From NCBI GenBank assembly GCA_041399065.1, contig JAWKTN010000002.1, forward strand, positions 868,001-932,000: a DNA stretch of 64,000 nucleotides. The letters run 5' to 3'. This DNA comes from JAGQPD01 sp020426865 (GTDB lineage Bacteria > Planctomycetota > Planctomycetia > Pirellulales > Pirellulaceae). Below are positions 45,756-55,624 of the stretch, piece by piece. The notes under the pieces are model-generated. The model did not search any database, was not told the origin of the DNA, and saw only the letters and a program-made list of their open reading frames with translations. The translations under genes were made by a program, and so were the position numbers. Every line of letters begins with the position of its first letter. Positions within the stretch are counted from its first letter, which is position 1.

Positions 45756-47051
45756 ATGTGTGCGATCTTAACTTTCTGGATGCGCGCGGCATCGCTCTGC
45801 ACTCTACTTATCGCAACATGTAGCGCCGTTTCACTTGGTCAACTTCCTACGGCTATTAACGTTCCGCCGTTTGAATTCCCAGATATTGGCTTTAACTGGT
45901 ACGATCTGCCCTCTAACACGCAGTTAAATGTCTTGGATGGTGGAATCGTTCGGCCCGGTCTAATTGCTGGCAATTCCGATGGGACAGTCCGCAACGTAAC
46001 GGTGAATGTTCAGGGCGGTACAATTGATTACATGGAAGCCAGTAGCGGAAGTATATCCGTATTGTCCTCTGGTCTAGTAAAGGCCGTCTCATTTAACCAA
46101 GCGAGTGTTGCGGATATTTTCGGTGGCGTGGTGCAGAATCTGTACGTTGGACCTGATTCAGGCGTGCGACTTCATGGATATGACTTTCGGACGACGAGCG
46201 GTATGGTGTTGGGGAACGTTGGCACCGAACGAGAGGTCGTTGGAGTTGATGCAATCTCTCAACTGATAGGCTCCTACTCGGACGGAACTCCGTTTGCGTA
46301 CGCAGCTTATCTCTTAGACCTTTTCGACCGCCCTCAAGTGTCAAATGATTTCTTCAGTGATGTTACTGTGGTCTTTTCAGATCGTCCCGCCATTAGTCCT
46401 AAGACGTACATAGCAACGATTGATAATGTTCCGACTGCATTGCGAAGCGGTGATACACTAGTGATTGACAGTAAGGTCGAGGGACTTTATATCGCGGGCG
46501 ACGGGTCAAGCATCGATATTGTTGATGGCGGCAGTCTGTGGCTCTTCGACACAGGTTTTCTGCCCGCTTCTCGGCACTTCAAGTTTGCGCAAGCGAATGT
46601 CACAATGACTGGCGGCGAGTTGGGAGGCTTCGTGGCATACGATGGGAGTCGCGTCAAAATCACAGGTGGGAAAATCGGATACTTCTACGCACTTCCTGGA
46701 AGCAAGGTTGAGATTTGGGGAGGAGAATTCACAAGTTACGCTGAGAGCTTTGCAACGACCCCGGAAAGTGATGTACATTTTTTTGTCCGGGAATTGACGT
46801 ACGTTGACCCTCCCTTTGACCCCATTTCTCCGCCTATTGGGTCCACGACACATCCCGATACCGAGTTCATCCATGGTGTATTTGCCGACGGCACGCCATT
46901 CGCGTTCTATGGCCCACACGGTGGAATTGGCAAGTTTGATGCCAATTCTGTCCGCTTCACGGTGGTTCCCGAACCTTCGACTGTCATTTTAGCAGCGTTG
47001 CTCGCTGTTTTGTTGCACGCGACATGCAATCGCAAAGGTCTACGCCCTTAG
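45756..47051 (+). CDS. Exported beta-rich protein with PEP-CTERM anchor
   Basis: A 431-residue secreted protein with an N-terminal signal ('MRAASLCTLLIATCSAVSLG' after an 8-residue extension) and a series of short repeats of Gly, Val and Asp, for example 'NVLDGGIVRPGLIAGNSDG', 'NVTVNVQGGTIDYMEASSG' and 'VTMTGGELGGFVAYDGSRV', suggesting a right-handed beta-helix. It ends with 'VVPEPSTVILAALLAVLLHA' and a basic tail (CNRKG). The codon use and base composition are more A+T-rich than those of the neighbours, and it is flanked by mobile-DNA remnants, suggesting transfer. The ligand is unknown. Confidence 0.78.
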   Translation: MCAILTFWMRAASLCTLLIATCSAVSLGQLPTAINVPPFEFPDIGFNWYDLPSNTQLNVLDGGIVRPGLIAGNSDGTVRNVTVNVQGGTIDYMEASSGSISVLSSGLVKAVSFNQASVADIFGGVVQNLYVGPDSGVRLHGYDFRTTSGMVLGNVGTEREVVGVDAISQLIGSYSDGTPFAYAAYLLDLFDRPQVSNDFFSDVTVVFSDRPAISPKTYIATIDNVPTALRSGDTLVIDSKVEGLYIAGDGSSIDIVDGGSLWLFDTGFLPASRHFKFAQANVTMTGGELGGFVAYDGSRVKITGGKIGYFYALPGSKVEIWGGEFTSYAESFATTPESDVHFFVRELTYVDPPFDPISPPIGSTTHPDTEFIHGVFADGTPFAFYGPHGGIGKFDANSVRFTVVPEPSTVILAALLAVLLHATCNRKGLRP

Positions 47052-47162
47052 CTTGCCCGTAAGCGCCCGACCTGGGCAAGTGGCTGAAGTGGGGCGCGTC
47101 AGGGTCTGGTTGCCGCGCGGGCACCGGCTCGTGGCGAATTGCGTCAAAGTGAAGGGGGTCGG

Positions 47163-48542
47163 TTACGCAGAGGCGATTTGCTGAGCGCGGGCATGAATCC
47201 GCTGGCGTGCTCGACGCACGCGTTTGGCATCGGCGCGGTCCGTTTTCTCGGCCCTTCGCCCAATCCGGATGGACGTCGGATGAGCTGAGGCCCAGCGGTC
47301 TGGCAAGAGGTCGCTTAGGTATTCTGAGTCTCGATCCAAGAGGCTGGGATTACGTTGCGTTGCGTAAGCCAGTTTTTGTAGCACGTCGGTGAGATAGTCC
47401 TCGACGATCAGGTTGTGACGATGCGCACTGCTGACAATACTCAGTAGCTGCAACCGCCCCTTTGCCGCTCGCGGATGTCCCAGAAACAACCAGTTGTTGC
47501 GACCAACGGTAAATGGGCGGATGATTTGCTCGGCCTGGTTATTATCAATTGGCAACAGTCCGTCACTTAGATATCGCTGAAGCGACACCCATTGATTTCG
47601 CAAGTAACCCACTGCCTTCCCAAAGCGACTGCTCGGCAACGCCGCCTTTCGAACCGACTCGCTTTCGAGCCACTTCTCGATTTCCTTCCAGACTGGTACC
47701 GCATCGCTCTGGCGGAGTTTCCCACGCGCGTCAACATCCAACAGCTTGCCGCGTTCCTCGATCGCATACAATCGCCTGTAAAGAGCCAGCAGCTCGGCAC
47801 ACAGAATCGGTTCGTATGCCTCCGCTTTGACAAACTCCCGGCGCGCGTGCGTATTGCAACTGGCATGCACAATGCGGCCATCGCTACGTTTTTCGATGTG
47901 CGCATACGCTTCATAGGCATCGGCGATGACCGTACCGCGGTACGAGGCGAGCCGCGCATCGACGAACCCATACGATCGCGTCAGTGACCAATGAAAACAG
48001 TTATAAGGTGCTAAATCGTCGAGTCCTGCAAATAGCCATGCGTAACTGGTTACCGACCCCTGAGAATTCATTTCGTGCGGTTCACCATCGGGCGGCTTGG
48101 ACTTGCGTCGTCTTCTCAAGACCTCCTCTTGTTCAGCATCGAGTGAACCGCGTGTCAGCAACAGTCCCGTCGTCTCATCAATGTGAACGATCCGCTGCCC
48201 AAGCACGCAGGTGTCCATCAACTCAAACAGCGGAACAGATACGTCCGCACTGTAGTTGATCAAGTCGTTGATCGTCGAGCGACTGGGAAACCAACCGCAC
48301 TGCGCGAACCAATCTTGTTGCCGGTAGGTGGGTTGATGGAAGGCGAATTTCTGCGCCAGAATCGCCGCAATCACATCGAAGTCGTAGCGACAGCCTTCCA
48401 CAATGGCGATCGGAGCCGGTGCCGCAAACACGCCCTCTTCCGGTTTTCCTTCTACCACGTACTTGCAGCGAATAATCCGCTCGACATACGTCTTCGGAGG
48501 TTCGAACCGCAATCGTTCAGTGATCGAATCGCCAAGATACCT
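47163..48542 (-). mobile_element. IS66-family transposase, 5'-truncated
   Basis: About 450 residues covering the DDE catalytic part of an IS66 TnpC-like transposase: 'VHIDETTGLLL', 'GTVIADAYEAYAHIEK', 'HASCNTHARREFVKAEAYE' and 'PIDNNQAEQIIRPFTVGRNN'. The N-terminal leucine-zipper and zinc-finger portion (normally 80-100 residues) is missing. The open frame begins at about 48542, with 'RYLGDSITERLRFEPPKTYV' directly after a stop. No tnpA/tnpB genes and no inverted repeat were found, so the element is probably non-autonomous or inactive. Confidence 0.85.
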
Positions 48543-48970
48543 CAGTAGTCACCGGTCGTCGGGTGGGTCTCCCAGATGTCTTGACTGTCTATCGACGCCC
48601 GCTGTCTCCAGCCGCCCCGGGGGAGTCTGTTTGCTGCAATTGCTCGTTGCTTCACAACCAGTGTTGGCTTCAGCATCTCTGGAAGCCTGGCCACCCCCAT
48701 TTTGCGTAACGAGGCCGAATCGAGTTCACTTGCGTTACGGCTGACGTCTTTGCCTTCCAAGGCTTTATCTGTGGGATTGCTCCCACGAGCTGCTTGGTTA
48801 GCTACACGGCGAACGAGCACTTACCTTGGTTAGTACCTTTCAACTAACAAGAAACAGCCAGACTTAGCTGGCGCACCAGAGCCGCAAGGAACACAGAGTT
48901 CGCTCGCGACCGCGAAAAAACTCGGCGACCTCTGCGGCTCTGCGTTAATAAAAACGCACCGTGCCACAAC
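48543..48970. other. Non-coding region next to IS66 remnant
   Basis: About 430 bases. Frames exist (for example 48542-48820, minus strand) but have no domain, signal or Shine-Dalgarno support. The right part contains the inverted repeat at 48877-48956. Confidence 0.45.
48877..48956. repeat. Imperfect inverted repeat related to the element at 13791-13888
   Basis: The left arm reads CAGAGCCGCAAGGAACACAG and the right arm CTGCGGCTCTGCGTTAATAA. The arms share GCAGAG/GCCGC motifs with the element at 13791-13888. It lies just beyond the 3' end of the YCF48-like gene (minus strand). Confidence 0.55.
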
Positions 48971-50215
48971 TTACGCCACACAATCGGTTGGGTACGATGT
49001 TGGGGATCGTCGATTCGCAAAATAGACAGCGGCAATCACCGAGCAAACTAGCCCGCCGAACATAGACGCTGACGGTTCGGGGACGGCCGCGACGACCCAT
49101 ACGTCCGTGAAGTCGTCACCCGTCGGGCCACTGAATCCGTTGTCCTGCAGCAGCCAATTGAGCCCGCCGTCAGACGTATGGAGAAGTACACCTTGTGCTC
49201 CGACCGCCCAACCGTTGTTTTCGTCGAGGAAGAAGATATCGTTGAGTGTGGAGATCCCCGAAGGCGTGGTTTGCTGGGCCCACGTGACACCGCCGTCGCT
49301 GGTCGAGAGGATTCTCGTGCTACTTGTCACCCAACCCTTTTGGTTGTCGACGAAACTCAACCCTGTAATCGTGAAGCTGGAAGAGAGGCCACTGTTTTGC
49401 GCAGTCCAGCTCGCTCCACCGTCAGCGGTATGGACGATGCGTCCGCGGTTGCCGACAGCCCATCCAGTGAGCTCATCGATGAATTCAACCTTTTGGTAGG
49501 CAGTAGTGCTATTCGGGCTTGTTTGTGTAGTCCATGTACTTCCACCGTCAGCCGTACTCATTAATGTACCGCCGTTGCCCACCGCCCAACCGAGATCGGC
49601 ATTGACGAAGCTCACACCGTTGAGATGCTGCGTCGACCCGCTCGTCTGGGTTGACCACGTGACTCCGCCATCTGTCGTTTTCTGAATGATACCGGAATCT
49701 CCCACGACCCAGCCCGTTGAAGTAGTAACGAAGTCTAGTTCGTTGAGGTCATCGGATGCAGCGGGGCCGTTGGTCCAGGTAGCGCCGGCGTCCGAAGTAT
49801 ATGCCACTCTGTTGAAATGCACGGCCCAGCCGTGGGTAGCATCGATAAACATGACGTCACTAGGCCGCACGCGACCGGAGTCTAGCGGCTGCGTTTCCCA
49901 CGTTGTTCCGCTATCGGCGCTGTACCGAATCCTTGCTCCACCTCCGCCCTCAAGGCCCGCCCATACGAGATCGGCATGGGCCTTACCGGCGAGGCCGAGC
50001 GAAAGCGCTAGGACCACACCAAAAACAAGCCATCTGAACGAATGGGTACGTTTTCCGACCTGGGTAAAGTCTGCTGGTTCACGTTGCCCGATGGGGTCGC
50101 GATGCCGCAGTAGCTGTCGTCGCGCCGATAATGCGAACCGTCGTGGCGCAAGACGCTGTTTGTGGCCGGGACGGTGGCGATTCGACTTCGTAAGTGCTCC
50201 GGATTGAAACTGCAT
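48971..50215 (-). CDS. YCF48/BNR-repeat exported protein with PEP-CTERM anchor
   Basis: A 414-residue protein. After an unusual ~55-residue basic N-terminal extension there is a hydrophobic signal ('FRWLVFGVVLALSLGLAGKA'). The body consists of repeats such as 'TTDGGVTWSTQTSG', 'TADGGSTWTTQ' and 'TSDGGVTWAQQ' combined with 'GWAVGN', typical of YCF48/photosystem II assembly-factor-like beta-propellers. It ends with 'VPEPSASMFGGLVCSVIAAV' and a basic tail. The true start may lie downstream of the annotated ATG, but I see no better Shine-Dalgarno site. The role is unknown; surface exposure is likely. Confidence 0.8.
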   Translation of the reverse strand: MQFQSGALTKSNRHRPGHKQRLAPRRFALSARRQLLRHRDPIGQREPADFTQVGKRTHSFRWLVFGVVLALSLGLAGKAHADLVWAGLEGGGGARIRYSADSGTTWETQPLDSGRVRPSDVMFIDATHGWAVHFNRVAYTSDAGATWTNGPAASDDLNELDFVTTSTGWVVGDSGIIQKTTDGGVTWSTQTSGSTQHLNGVSFVNADLGWAVGNGGTLMSTADGGSTWTTQTSPNSTTAYQKVEFIDELTGWAVGNRGRIVHTADGGASWTAQNSGLSSSFTITGLSFVDNQKGWVTSSTRILSTSDGGVTWAQQTTPSGISTLNDIFFLDENNGWAVGAQGVLLHTSDGGLNWLLQDNGFSGPTGDDFTDVWVVAAVPEPSASMFGGLVCSVIAAVYFANRRSPTSYPTDCVA

Positions 50216-50404
50216 GGTAGGCCTGGCATTCTTGTGACAAGGAAATCGGAAGGAGTGCTATTAGCAGAATCAAGGAATTTTGCTCCGACCGGCCAGTTGA
50301 ACACAGAGAATCTCAGCAACTTGGATCGAATACACGGTTTTGTCGCGCAGATGGCCGTTGGTTTGGCGGATGAAATTTGATAGCCGACTGGCTATATTTG
50401 ACTT

Positions 50405-51010
50405 ATGAACCACGATGGGTCCGTAACTACCTGGATTCGGGCGCTGGCAGACGGCCAGCAATCGGCCGCCCAGGCTGCGCTGTTTGCCCGCTACTTTGAA
50501 AAACTGATGTCGGTGGCACGGGCTCGAGCCAAGGGAGCTCGGCATGCCATCGAGGACGAGGAAGATGTTGCCATCAGCGCCATGGAAAGCTTCTTCCGAC
50601 GTGCTCAAGATGGACAATTCCCCGATCTGGATGATCGTTATCAACTTTGGGCACTGTTGGTGACCATCACCGTCCGAAAGGCGATCAATCAACATTATCG
50701 GCTGCATGCCCAAAAGCGGTCACCTTCGCGCTCCCAGGCTTCGGACGACGAATCCGGTTTCGATCAAGAATGCCCGATCGACGAACTGCCGGGCGATGCC
50801 CCCAGCCCAGAGTTGGTCGCACAGTTAAGGGAAGAATTCCAGCTGCGGCTTGATTCACTCAACGATCCGACGCTGCGTCGCGTCGCGTTATTGAAGCTTG
50901 AAGGTCACGACAACGAAGAAATCGCCAAGGAACTGAACGTCGCCCTTCGGACCGTCGGTCGTAAGCTCAATCGCATCCGTTGCGAATGGTCGTGTAACAC
51001 AAATGAGTAA
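50405..51010 (+). CDS. ECF-type sigma factor (planctomycete subgroup)
   Basis: A 201-residue sigma factor with region 2 features ('FARYFEKLMSVARARAKGAR', 'DVAISAMESFFRRAQ', 'LWALLVTITVRKAINQHY') and region 4 features ('DPTLRRVALLKLEGHDNEE', 'LNVALRTVGRKLNRIRCEW'). Members of this subgroup are typically encoded near Ser/Thr kinases, as here: the kinase at 52230-54638 is two genes away. No anti-sigma gene is adjacent, so control by phosphorylation is plausible but unproven. The start is ATG at 50405 without an obvious ribosome-binding site. Confidence 0.87.
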   Translation: MNHDGSVTTWIRALADGQQSAAQAALFARYFEKLMSVARARAKGARHAIEDEEDVAISAMESFFRRAQDGQFPDLDDRYQLWALLVTITVRKAINQHYRLHAQKRSPSRSQASDDESGFDQECPIDELPGDAPSPELVAQLREEFQLRLDSLNDPTLRRVALLKLEGHDNEEIAKELNVALRTVGRKLNRIRCEWSCNTNE

Positions 51011-51165
51011 TCTGCTGGCGAAATGGTCGGGCTAAGCTCGCCCGATTCTTGATTTGCCACGACTCGCAAGTCGATTGAATTGTGCTGGCCGGTTTTCGAC
51101 GCGGATGCTGATGTTACCCATAGACAAAACGATTGGCACTTGCGCCCGACATGTAGGAGATAGCC

Positions 51166-52233
51166 GTGGACTGGACGACAACAGAATGGGACAGTAGTTG
51201 CCACAATTCTACAGCATTCAATAATGCGACCGTTGGTTTTCGCGATCGTGCCGGAGTCGTTCATGCGGTTTGGGCTGAAGGGAGCAGCGTCAAGACTAAC
51301 CACGGCACCGCCCCGCTATTTCGAGATTCAGGCCCAGTACGTCAACCAACCATCTTGTCAGATTCCGAATGCGATTTGGTCGGAGCGGCATGGATCCTTA
51401 AAACTGCGGAGAATACGCGTGAAATCCGCCTTCTGGCGTACACCGGGCCACGGGTCGGATGGCAGCGTAATGCGCGCACAATACACCGAGGCAGTATTGA
51501 GCCGTCCTTGGCAGGGTACGCCTATTCGCCGGGATTGGAGGGGAGTCACGCCAAAAGCCGGATTTTGCTCGGTTGGCACGACGGCAGGAACGTCTGGGTC
51601 TACGATTCCCAAACCAAACGCAAGCAGAACTTGTCCGCACTCCTTCGCGACAAGTCGAGCTTTATTACGCTCGGCGGACACCAAGCAAACGTCTGTGCGG
51701 CATGGAATTGTGAAGACAATCGTACCATCATGTTTCGCATCAGCGCCGACGGCGGGGTGACCTGGGACCGACCGCGCGTTTTGCTCGATGCTCCACCGGT
51801 GCGAGATCCATCGGTCGTCGTGACACCGGACGGTACGTTGTACTTGGGTGCCCACATGCCCGCAGCGGGGGCGACCGGTCGCACTATTCATGTTTTTAAG
51901 GGAGTACCATCGACGGGTGGCGAGTACCATTGGGAAGGACTTGGCGGCGGTGCGCTGGACGATGGTCGCTTCGCGCGAGTGGCGTTTGATCCGGTTGCTG
52001 GGCTGTGGGTGGCGTACGAAAAGGACGCGCTGGATGACCGGATAGGCCTCCGGAGGTATGACGATGCCACAGGTAGTTTTCTTGCGGAATCACCCGCGGT
52101 CGCGGTGACGTCGCCGTTTCCCTCGGTCGCCGTATCCCCCACCAAAGTCGATATCTTTTCCTTGCAGCCATGTCCGGGACCAAGTCCCTCCGAGAAGGAA
52201 GGGCGATTCGTTTACCTAGGTGCGGAAATCTAA
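51166..52233 (+). CDS. BNR/sialidase-like propeller protein
   Basis: A 355-residue protein with a typical Asp-box ('ISADGGVTWDRP') and propeller-like strands ('DPSVVVTPDGTLYLGAHMP', 'GRFARVAFDPVAGLWVAYE'). No signal peptide was found, so it may act in the cytoplasm or be exported by another route. It begins with GTG. Catalytic residues of true sialidases are not evident, so an enzyme call is not justified. Its stop overlaps the stop of the convergent kinase gene. It shares a region with an ECF sigma factor and kinase, suggesting a signalling or sensing module. Confidence 0.75.
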   Translation: MDWTTTEWDSSCHNSTAFNNATVGFRDRAGVVHAVWAEGSSVKTNHGTAPLFRDSGPVRQPTILSDSECDLVGAAWILKTAENTREIRLLAYTGPRVGWQRNARTIHRGSIEPSLAGYAYSPGLEGSHAKSRILLGWHDGRNVWVYDSQTKRKQNLSALLRDKSSFITLGGHQANVCAAWNCEDNRTIMFRISADGGVTWDRPRVLLDAPPVRDPSVVVTPDGTLYLGAHMPAAGATGRTIHVFKGVPSTGGEYHWEGLGGGALDDGRFARVAFDPVAGLWVAYEKDALDDRIGLRRYDDATGSFLAESPAVAVTSPFPSVAVSPTKVDIFSLQPCPGPSPSEKEGRFVYLGAEI

Positions 52234-54638
52234 CGCGAGAGCATCTTCGTTGGGTCGGCACCCACGTCGATTCCGTGGATACTTTCGATGCCCGCTCGGA
52301 GCTTGTTCCGTTGGTCAAGAGTCTCGTCATCAAACAACGATCGCGGCACCGGCTCAACCCGCACCGACCTACTTTCCATCGACCAAAACGCATCCCAGCT
52401 CGCGATGTCCTTGACATTGCCATCTGTCGAGGCGCCTCCGAAGTTACATTGCAAGAAAGCCAACGGTGCGTGGAACACATTGTGGTCACCGGCCCAGCGC
52501 AAACGCTCGCGAGCCGTCCCGGTGGCGTCACCGTCAGATGGCCGCAGACGAGGAATCACACAATGTAGCACCGTATCGACATCGATGAGGCAGTTCACTA
52601 TCGCCAATCGAATTGGATCAGTTATCGACACATTTTGCAGCCCCATTACCACCATGAGTTCACCAGAGGAAACCGTACAGTTTGTTGCACGCAGTTCTGA
52701 GTTATTCGCCATCACAGCCTGCATTACTGCGAGTTTGGCATCCAAATAGCAGTTGTCGAACTCACAACTATTGTTGGCTCCCGGCGTCCAATTGACGGCA
52801 CTACCATCTGGATTGACGAACTCGCAATCCTGAAATTCGCAACTTGCTCCGCGCGCCACGATGCACGAGGAGCGTTGCCCGGTCGAACACTGGAAAAGGC
52901 AGCGGATGCCGGTGACTTTTCCTCGTGTTGCAACCTGCACAAGGCAGGGCGTATCGGCGCGCACGACACGGTCGCCCGTAAACCCTCCGCGTCGAATCGT
53001 GAGCCCCCTAAGTGTCACATTCCCATGTCCCATCATCATCCGAACATGATTGCTGCCTGCCAGTTCCAATATCGGTCGTCTTCCATCAGCGGCTGAGATC
53101 TCAATCGAAAGTCCCTCGAGGTCAATGGGTTCCACAGGAACAACATCGTCCGAGTCGACAATAATCACGCGTGCATCCTGCTCAGCGGCTGCGGCCACCG
53201 CGTCTTGAAGCGAACCGAACCTCGCATCGGCAACGATCCAAGGACGATCTTGCACGTCGTCTTCCGAGTCGGGAACCTCTAACGGTTGCACATGTCCCAA
53301 CGTGGAGGAGTCATGGGACGCAGGATGATCGGTCTCGGACGCCGTAACAGGCGTCGATCCTGTCGTTACAGTTCCTCTTTTTGAGACCGTGGCACTTGGA
53401 ATTTTGCTAACGCCGTAAACGACGGCCATCAGCGACAACGCAGCAACGACCGCGGTCGCGGCGGCGCCATAACCGACAGTCGACCTCCCTTCTTGTCGCA
53501 ACTCAGCCAGAAGTTCGGCCGCCGATTGGTATCGCAGCGCCGGGTCCTTTTCCAGACATTTTTTGCAAATGCGTGACAGCCAGACCGGAATGCGCTGGTC
53601 TAGTTCTCGCACGTTCGGCGGGACGTCATTGAGAATCTGCGCTCGCAATGGCTCGCTCTGACTGGCACCGAACGGGCGTTGGCCGGTGAGCATCTCGTAA
53701 AGCATCGTTCCCACGGCCCAAATGTCGCAACGATGATCGAGCGATGCCGGATCCGGTTGCAGCTGCTCAGGTGCCATGTACGCGACGGTCCCAGCCAATC
53801 CCATCACTTGATCTTCTTGAAGGTCGAGTGCCAAGCCAAGGTCAGCAATATGGGGCATGTCAGCCTGGTCCAGGATCACGTTGGCCGGTTTTAGATCGCG
53901 GTGTACCAGGCCCTGTCCGTGCACGTGGCGAAGTGATTCCACCAGTACCGTAGCGATCGTCACTGCCAGGTCGTGCCGCAATGGTCCAGCACGCAACCGC
54001 TCTTTCAACGATTGACCGGCAACGTATTCCATCACAATAAAGGGCTGTCCGTTCGCATCGCGCCCGAGATCGTAGATTCCGACCACGTGTGGGTGCGTGA
54101 TCTTGGCTGCCAATTCTGCCTCGCGGCGAAAGCTCTCCCAACGCTGGTTCGACCGCAGTTTCGGCTGCCGAGGGCATTTGATCGCTACCGTGCGTTTCAG
54201 GTCTACGTCTGTGGCCCGATAGACGACGCCGAACGCTCCTTTCCCAACGCGGTCGACAATCTGATAGCGACCCAATTGAGCCGGGAAAGCGTCGTGTGAT
54301 CCCGATGCCCGCCGCTGTTGCTCAACCGAACTAAGCGGTCCATGCGCGGTACTCAACGCCTGCCTGTCCAACGATTCGATGACCTCGTCGAATATCGCGG
54401 CGTCCGGGCCAAGTTGTGCTTCGTAACTTGCTGCGTCAACCGTCTCGCCGTTCCGCCAGCGGTAATAAATGTCGGTGGCCACCAGCTCGCGCAATAAAGT
54501 CAATCGCTCGCTACCCTTATAGCTCGACATTATCGAATCGATCTCCACAGGCGCATTCGACTTCCATGCATCTTCGAAGTGATCGCACAGTTCATCGATT
54601 TCGCGAATTGCCTGCAGAGTTAGACGTTCGTGTTCCAT
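52230..54638 (-). CDS. Receptor Ser/Thr protein kinase with parallel beta-helix ectodomain
   Basis: About 802 residues. The kinase domain (~125-390) has the P-loop 'DRVGKGAFGVVYRATDV', the ATP lysine in 'TVAIKCPRQ', the catalytic loop 'HRDLKPANVILD', 'HIADLGLALDL' (DLG in place of DFG) and 'GTVAYMAPEQL'. A membrane helix is at ~405-425 ('AAATAVVAALSLMAVVYGVS'). The ~380-residue C-terminal part contains 'LEGLSIEISAADGRRPILE', 'GNVTLRGLTIRRGGFTGD' and 'SSCIVARGASCEFQDCEF', resembling a right-handed parallel beta-helix outside the cell. GGAGAG before the ATG at 54638 favours this start; the frame continues to a TTG at 54674. It probably phosphorylates cytoplasmic regulators, perhaps including the nearby ECF pathway. 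Confidence 0.9.
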   Translation of the reverse strand: MEHERLTLQAIREIDELCDHFEDAWKSNAPVEIDSIMSSYKGSERLTLLRELVATDIYYRWRNGETVDAASYEAQLGPDAAIFDEVIESLDRQALSTAHGPLSSVEQQRRASGSHDAFPAQLGRYQIVDRVGKGAFGVVYRATDVDLKRTVAIKCPRQPKLRSNQRWESFRREAELAAKITHPHVVGIYDLGRDANGQPFIVMEYVAGQSLKERLRAGPLRHDLAVTIATVLVESLRHVHGQGLVHRDLKPANVILDQADMPHIADLGLALDLQEDQVMGLAGTVAYMAPEQLQPDPASLDHRCDIWAVGTMLYEMLTGQRPFGASQSEPLRAQILNDVPPNVRELDQRIPVWLSRICKKCLEKDPALRYQSAAELLAELRQEGRSTVGYGAAATAVVAALSLMAVVYGVSKIPSATVSKRGTVTTGSTPVTASETDHPASHDSSTLGHVQPLEVPDSEDDVQDRPWIVADARFGSLQDAVAAAAEQDARVIIVDSDDVVPVEPIDLEGLSIEISAADGRRPILELAGSNHVRMMMGHGNVTLRGLTIRRGGFTGDRVVRADTPCLVQVATRGKVTGIRCLFQCSTGQRSSCIVARGASCEFQDCEFVNPDGSAVNWTPGANNSCEFDNCYLDAKLAVMQAVMANNSELRATNCTVSSGELMVVMGLQNVSITDPIRLAIVNCLIDVDTVLHCVIPRLRPSDGDATGTARERLRWAGDHNVFHAPLAFLQCNFGGASTDGNVKDIASWDAFWSMESRSVRVEPVPRSLFDDETLDQRNKLRAGIESIHGIDVGADPTKMLSR

Positions 54639-54994
54639 CAGCTCTTGCTCTCCGATAACATCCGGCATAAGCAAACGGTAAAACGTACTTCGAAACGACC
54701 GGTCGCGAAACGATCTCCTCCGCCATCCGGGGACTTAGCGCACGCCACATGTCTGTCGCATCTCGCAAACGGACACGCCTCTTCACACAAGTGCGAGACA
54801 TTGCGTGGCAAGATCGTGTCGTGAACAACAACCGCGATTATAGAGGGCGATTCTGGCGAATTCTACTGTCATACTGCGCGGCGACGTCATTGCGGCGTCC
54901 ACAAGCTGGCGATCGGGACGAATCAAGAAAACGCATGACCATCGGCCATGGGTTGACAAAGATCTTGATTTGACGAATTAAAAGTGCGCAGGGC
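54639..54994. other. Intergenic region
   Basis: About 355 bases without a supported gene. It probably contains the kinase promoter (minus strand). Confidence 0.45.
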
Positions 54995-55558
54995 GTGGCC
55001 ATGGCCCAAGCGGAGAAAGACGTCCGGCAGGCGGAAGAGGCGAAGAAGCAGGCCGAGCAGGCACGGGATGATTTCTTGGTGACACTCCCCGCCGCAATGG
55101 TGATGAAAGAACGCATGGAGATACGGCCCTCGTACGTTTTACTGCGTGGGGCTTACGACAAAACTGGCAAAGAGTGCATCGCGCGTTGTGAACGGCCGCA
55201 CACTCCTCTGCAGGCGCTGTTACTATTGAACGAAGCGGAATATCTCAAGGCCGCACGGCAATTGGCGGCCCTTGTTCTGGGCGAGCAACACGACGGAGCG
55301 AAGCAGATTGTCAACGCGATTTATGAAACGATCACGTCACAACTACCCAACGATGCGGAACGGGCGGCTCTTCTGAAGTTGGCAACGGACCTGGAGAAAA
55401 TGTATAACCAGTCGCCGCAACACGCTCGTGACCTGTGCGATGTACAGGCACCACCGGCCGGCTTCACGCACGCCCAATGGGCGTCCTGGACCATGGTTGC
55501 CAGCGCCGTATACAACCTGGACATTGCCAAGACTCGACAATGGCAGCACGATCGCTGA
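54995..55558 (+). pseudogene. Internally deleted PSD1/DUF1553 remnant
   Basis: A 187-residue frame starting with a coiled-coil segment (EKDVRQAEEAKKQAEQARDD). It carries 'RPSYVLLRGAYDKTGKE' and then 'RPHTPLQALLLLNEAEYLKA'. Those two motifs normally lie hundreds of residues apart in planctomycete PSD1/DUF1549-DUF1553 proteins, so a large internal deletion is likely. The N-terminal cytochrome-type domain is missing. Together with the next fragment it mirrors the intact pair at 59473-64000. Confidence 0.75.
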
Positions 55559-55624
55559 CAAACGAGCGTTACGTTCATGCAATTCGACTCAAGCCAAGGT
55601 CATCCGGTGACTGGGTAACCTCCA

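Noticed and set aside
48542..48820. 92-codon minus-strand frame next to the IS66 transposase
   Set aside because: No family resemblance, and it ends exactly where the transposase frame begins. I briefly considered a group II intron remnant because of a 'GTAACGCAAGTGAAC' stretch but could not support any intron domain.
53390..53410. Second sigma-54-like promoter (TGGCAC...TTGC)
   Set aside because: The spacing between the -24 and -12 elements is too long, and it lies inside the kinase gene.
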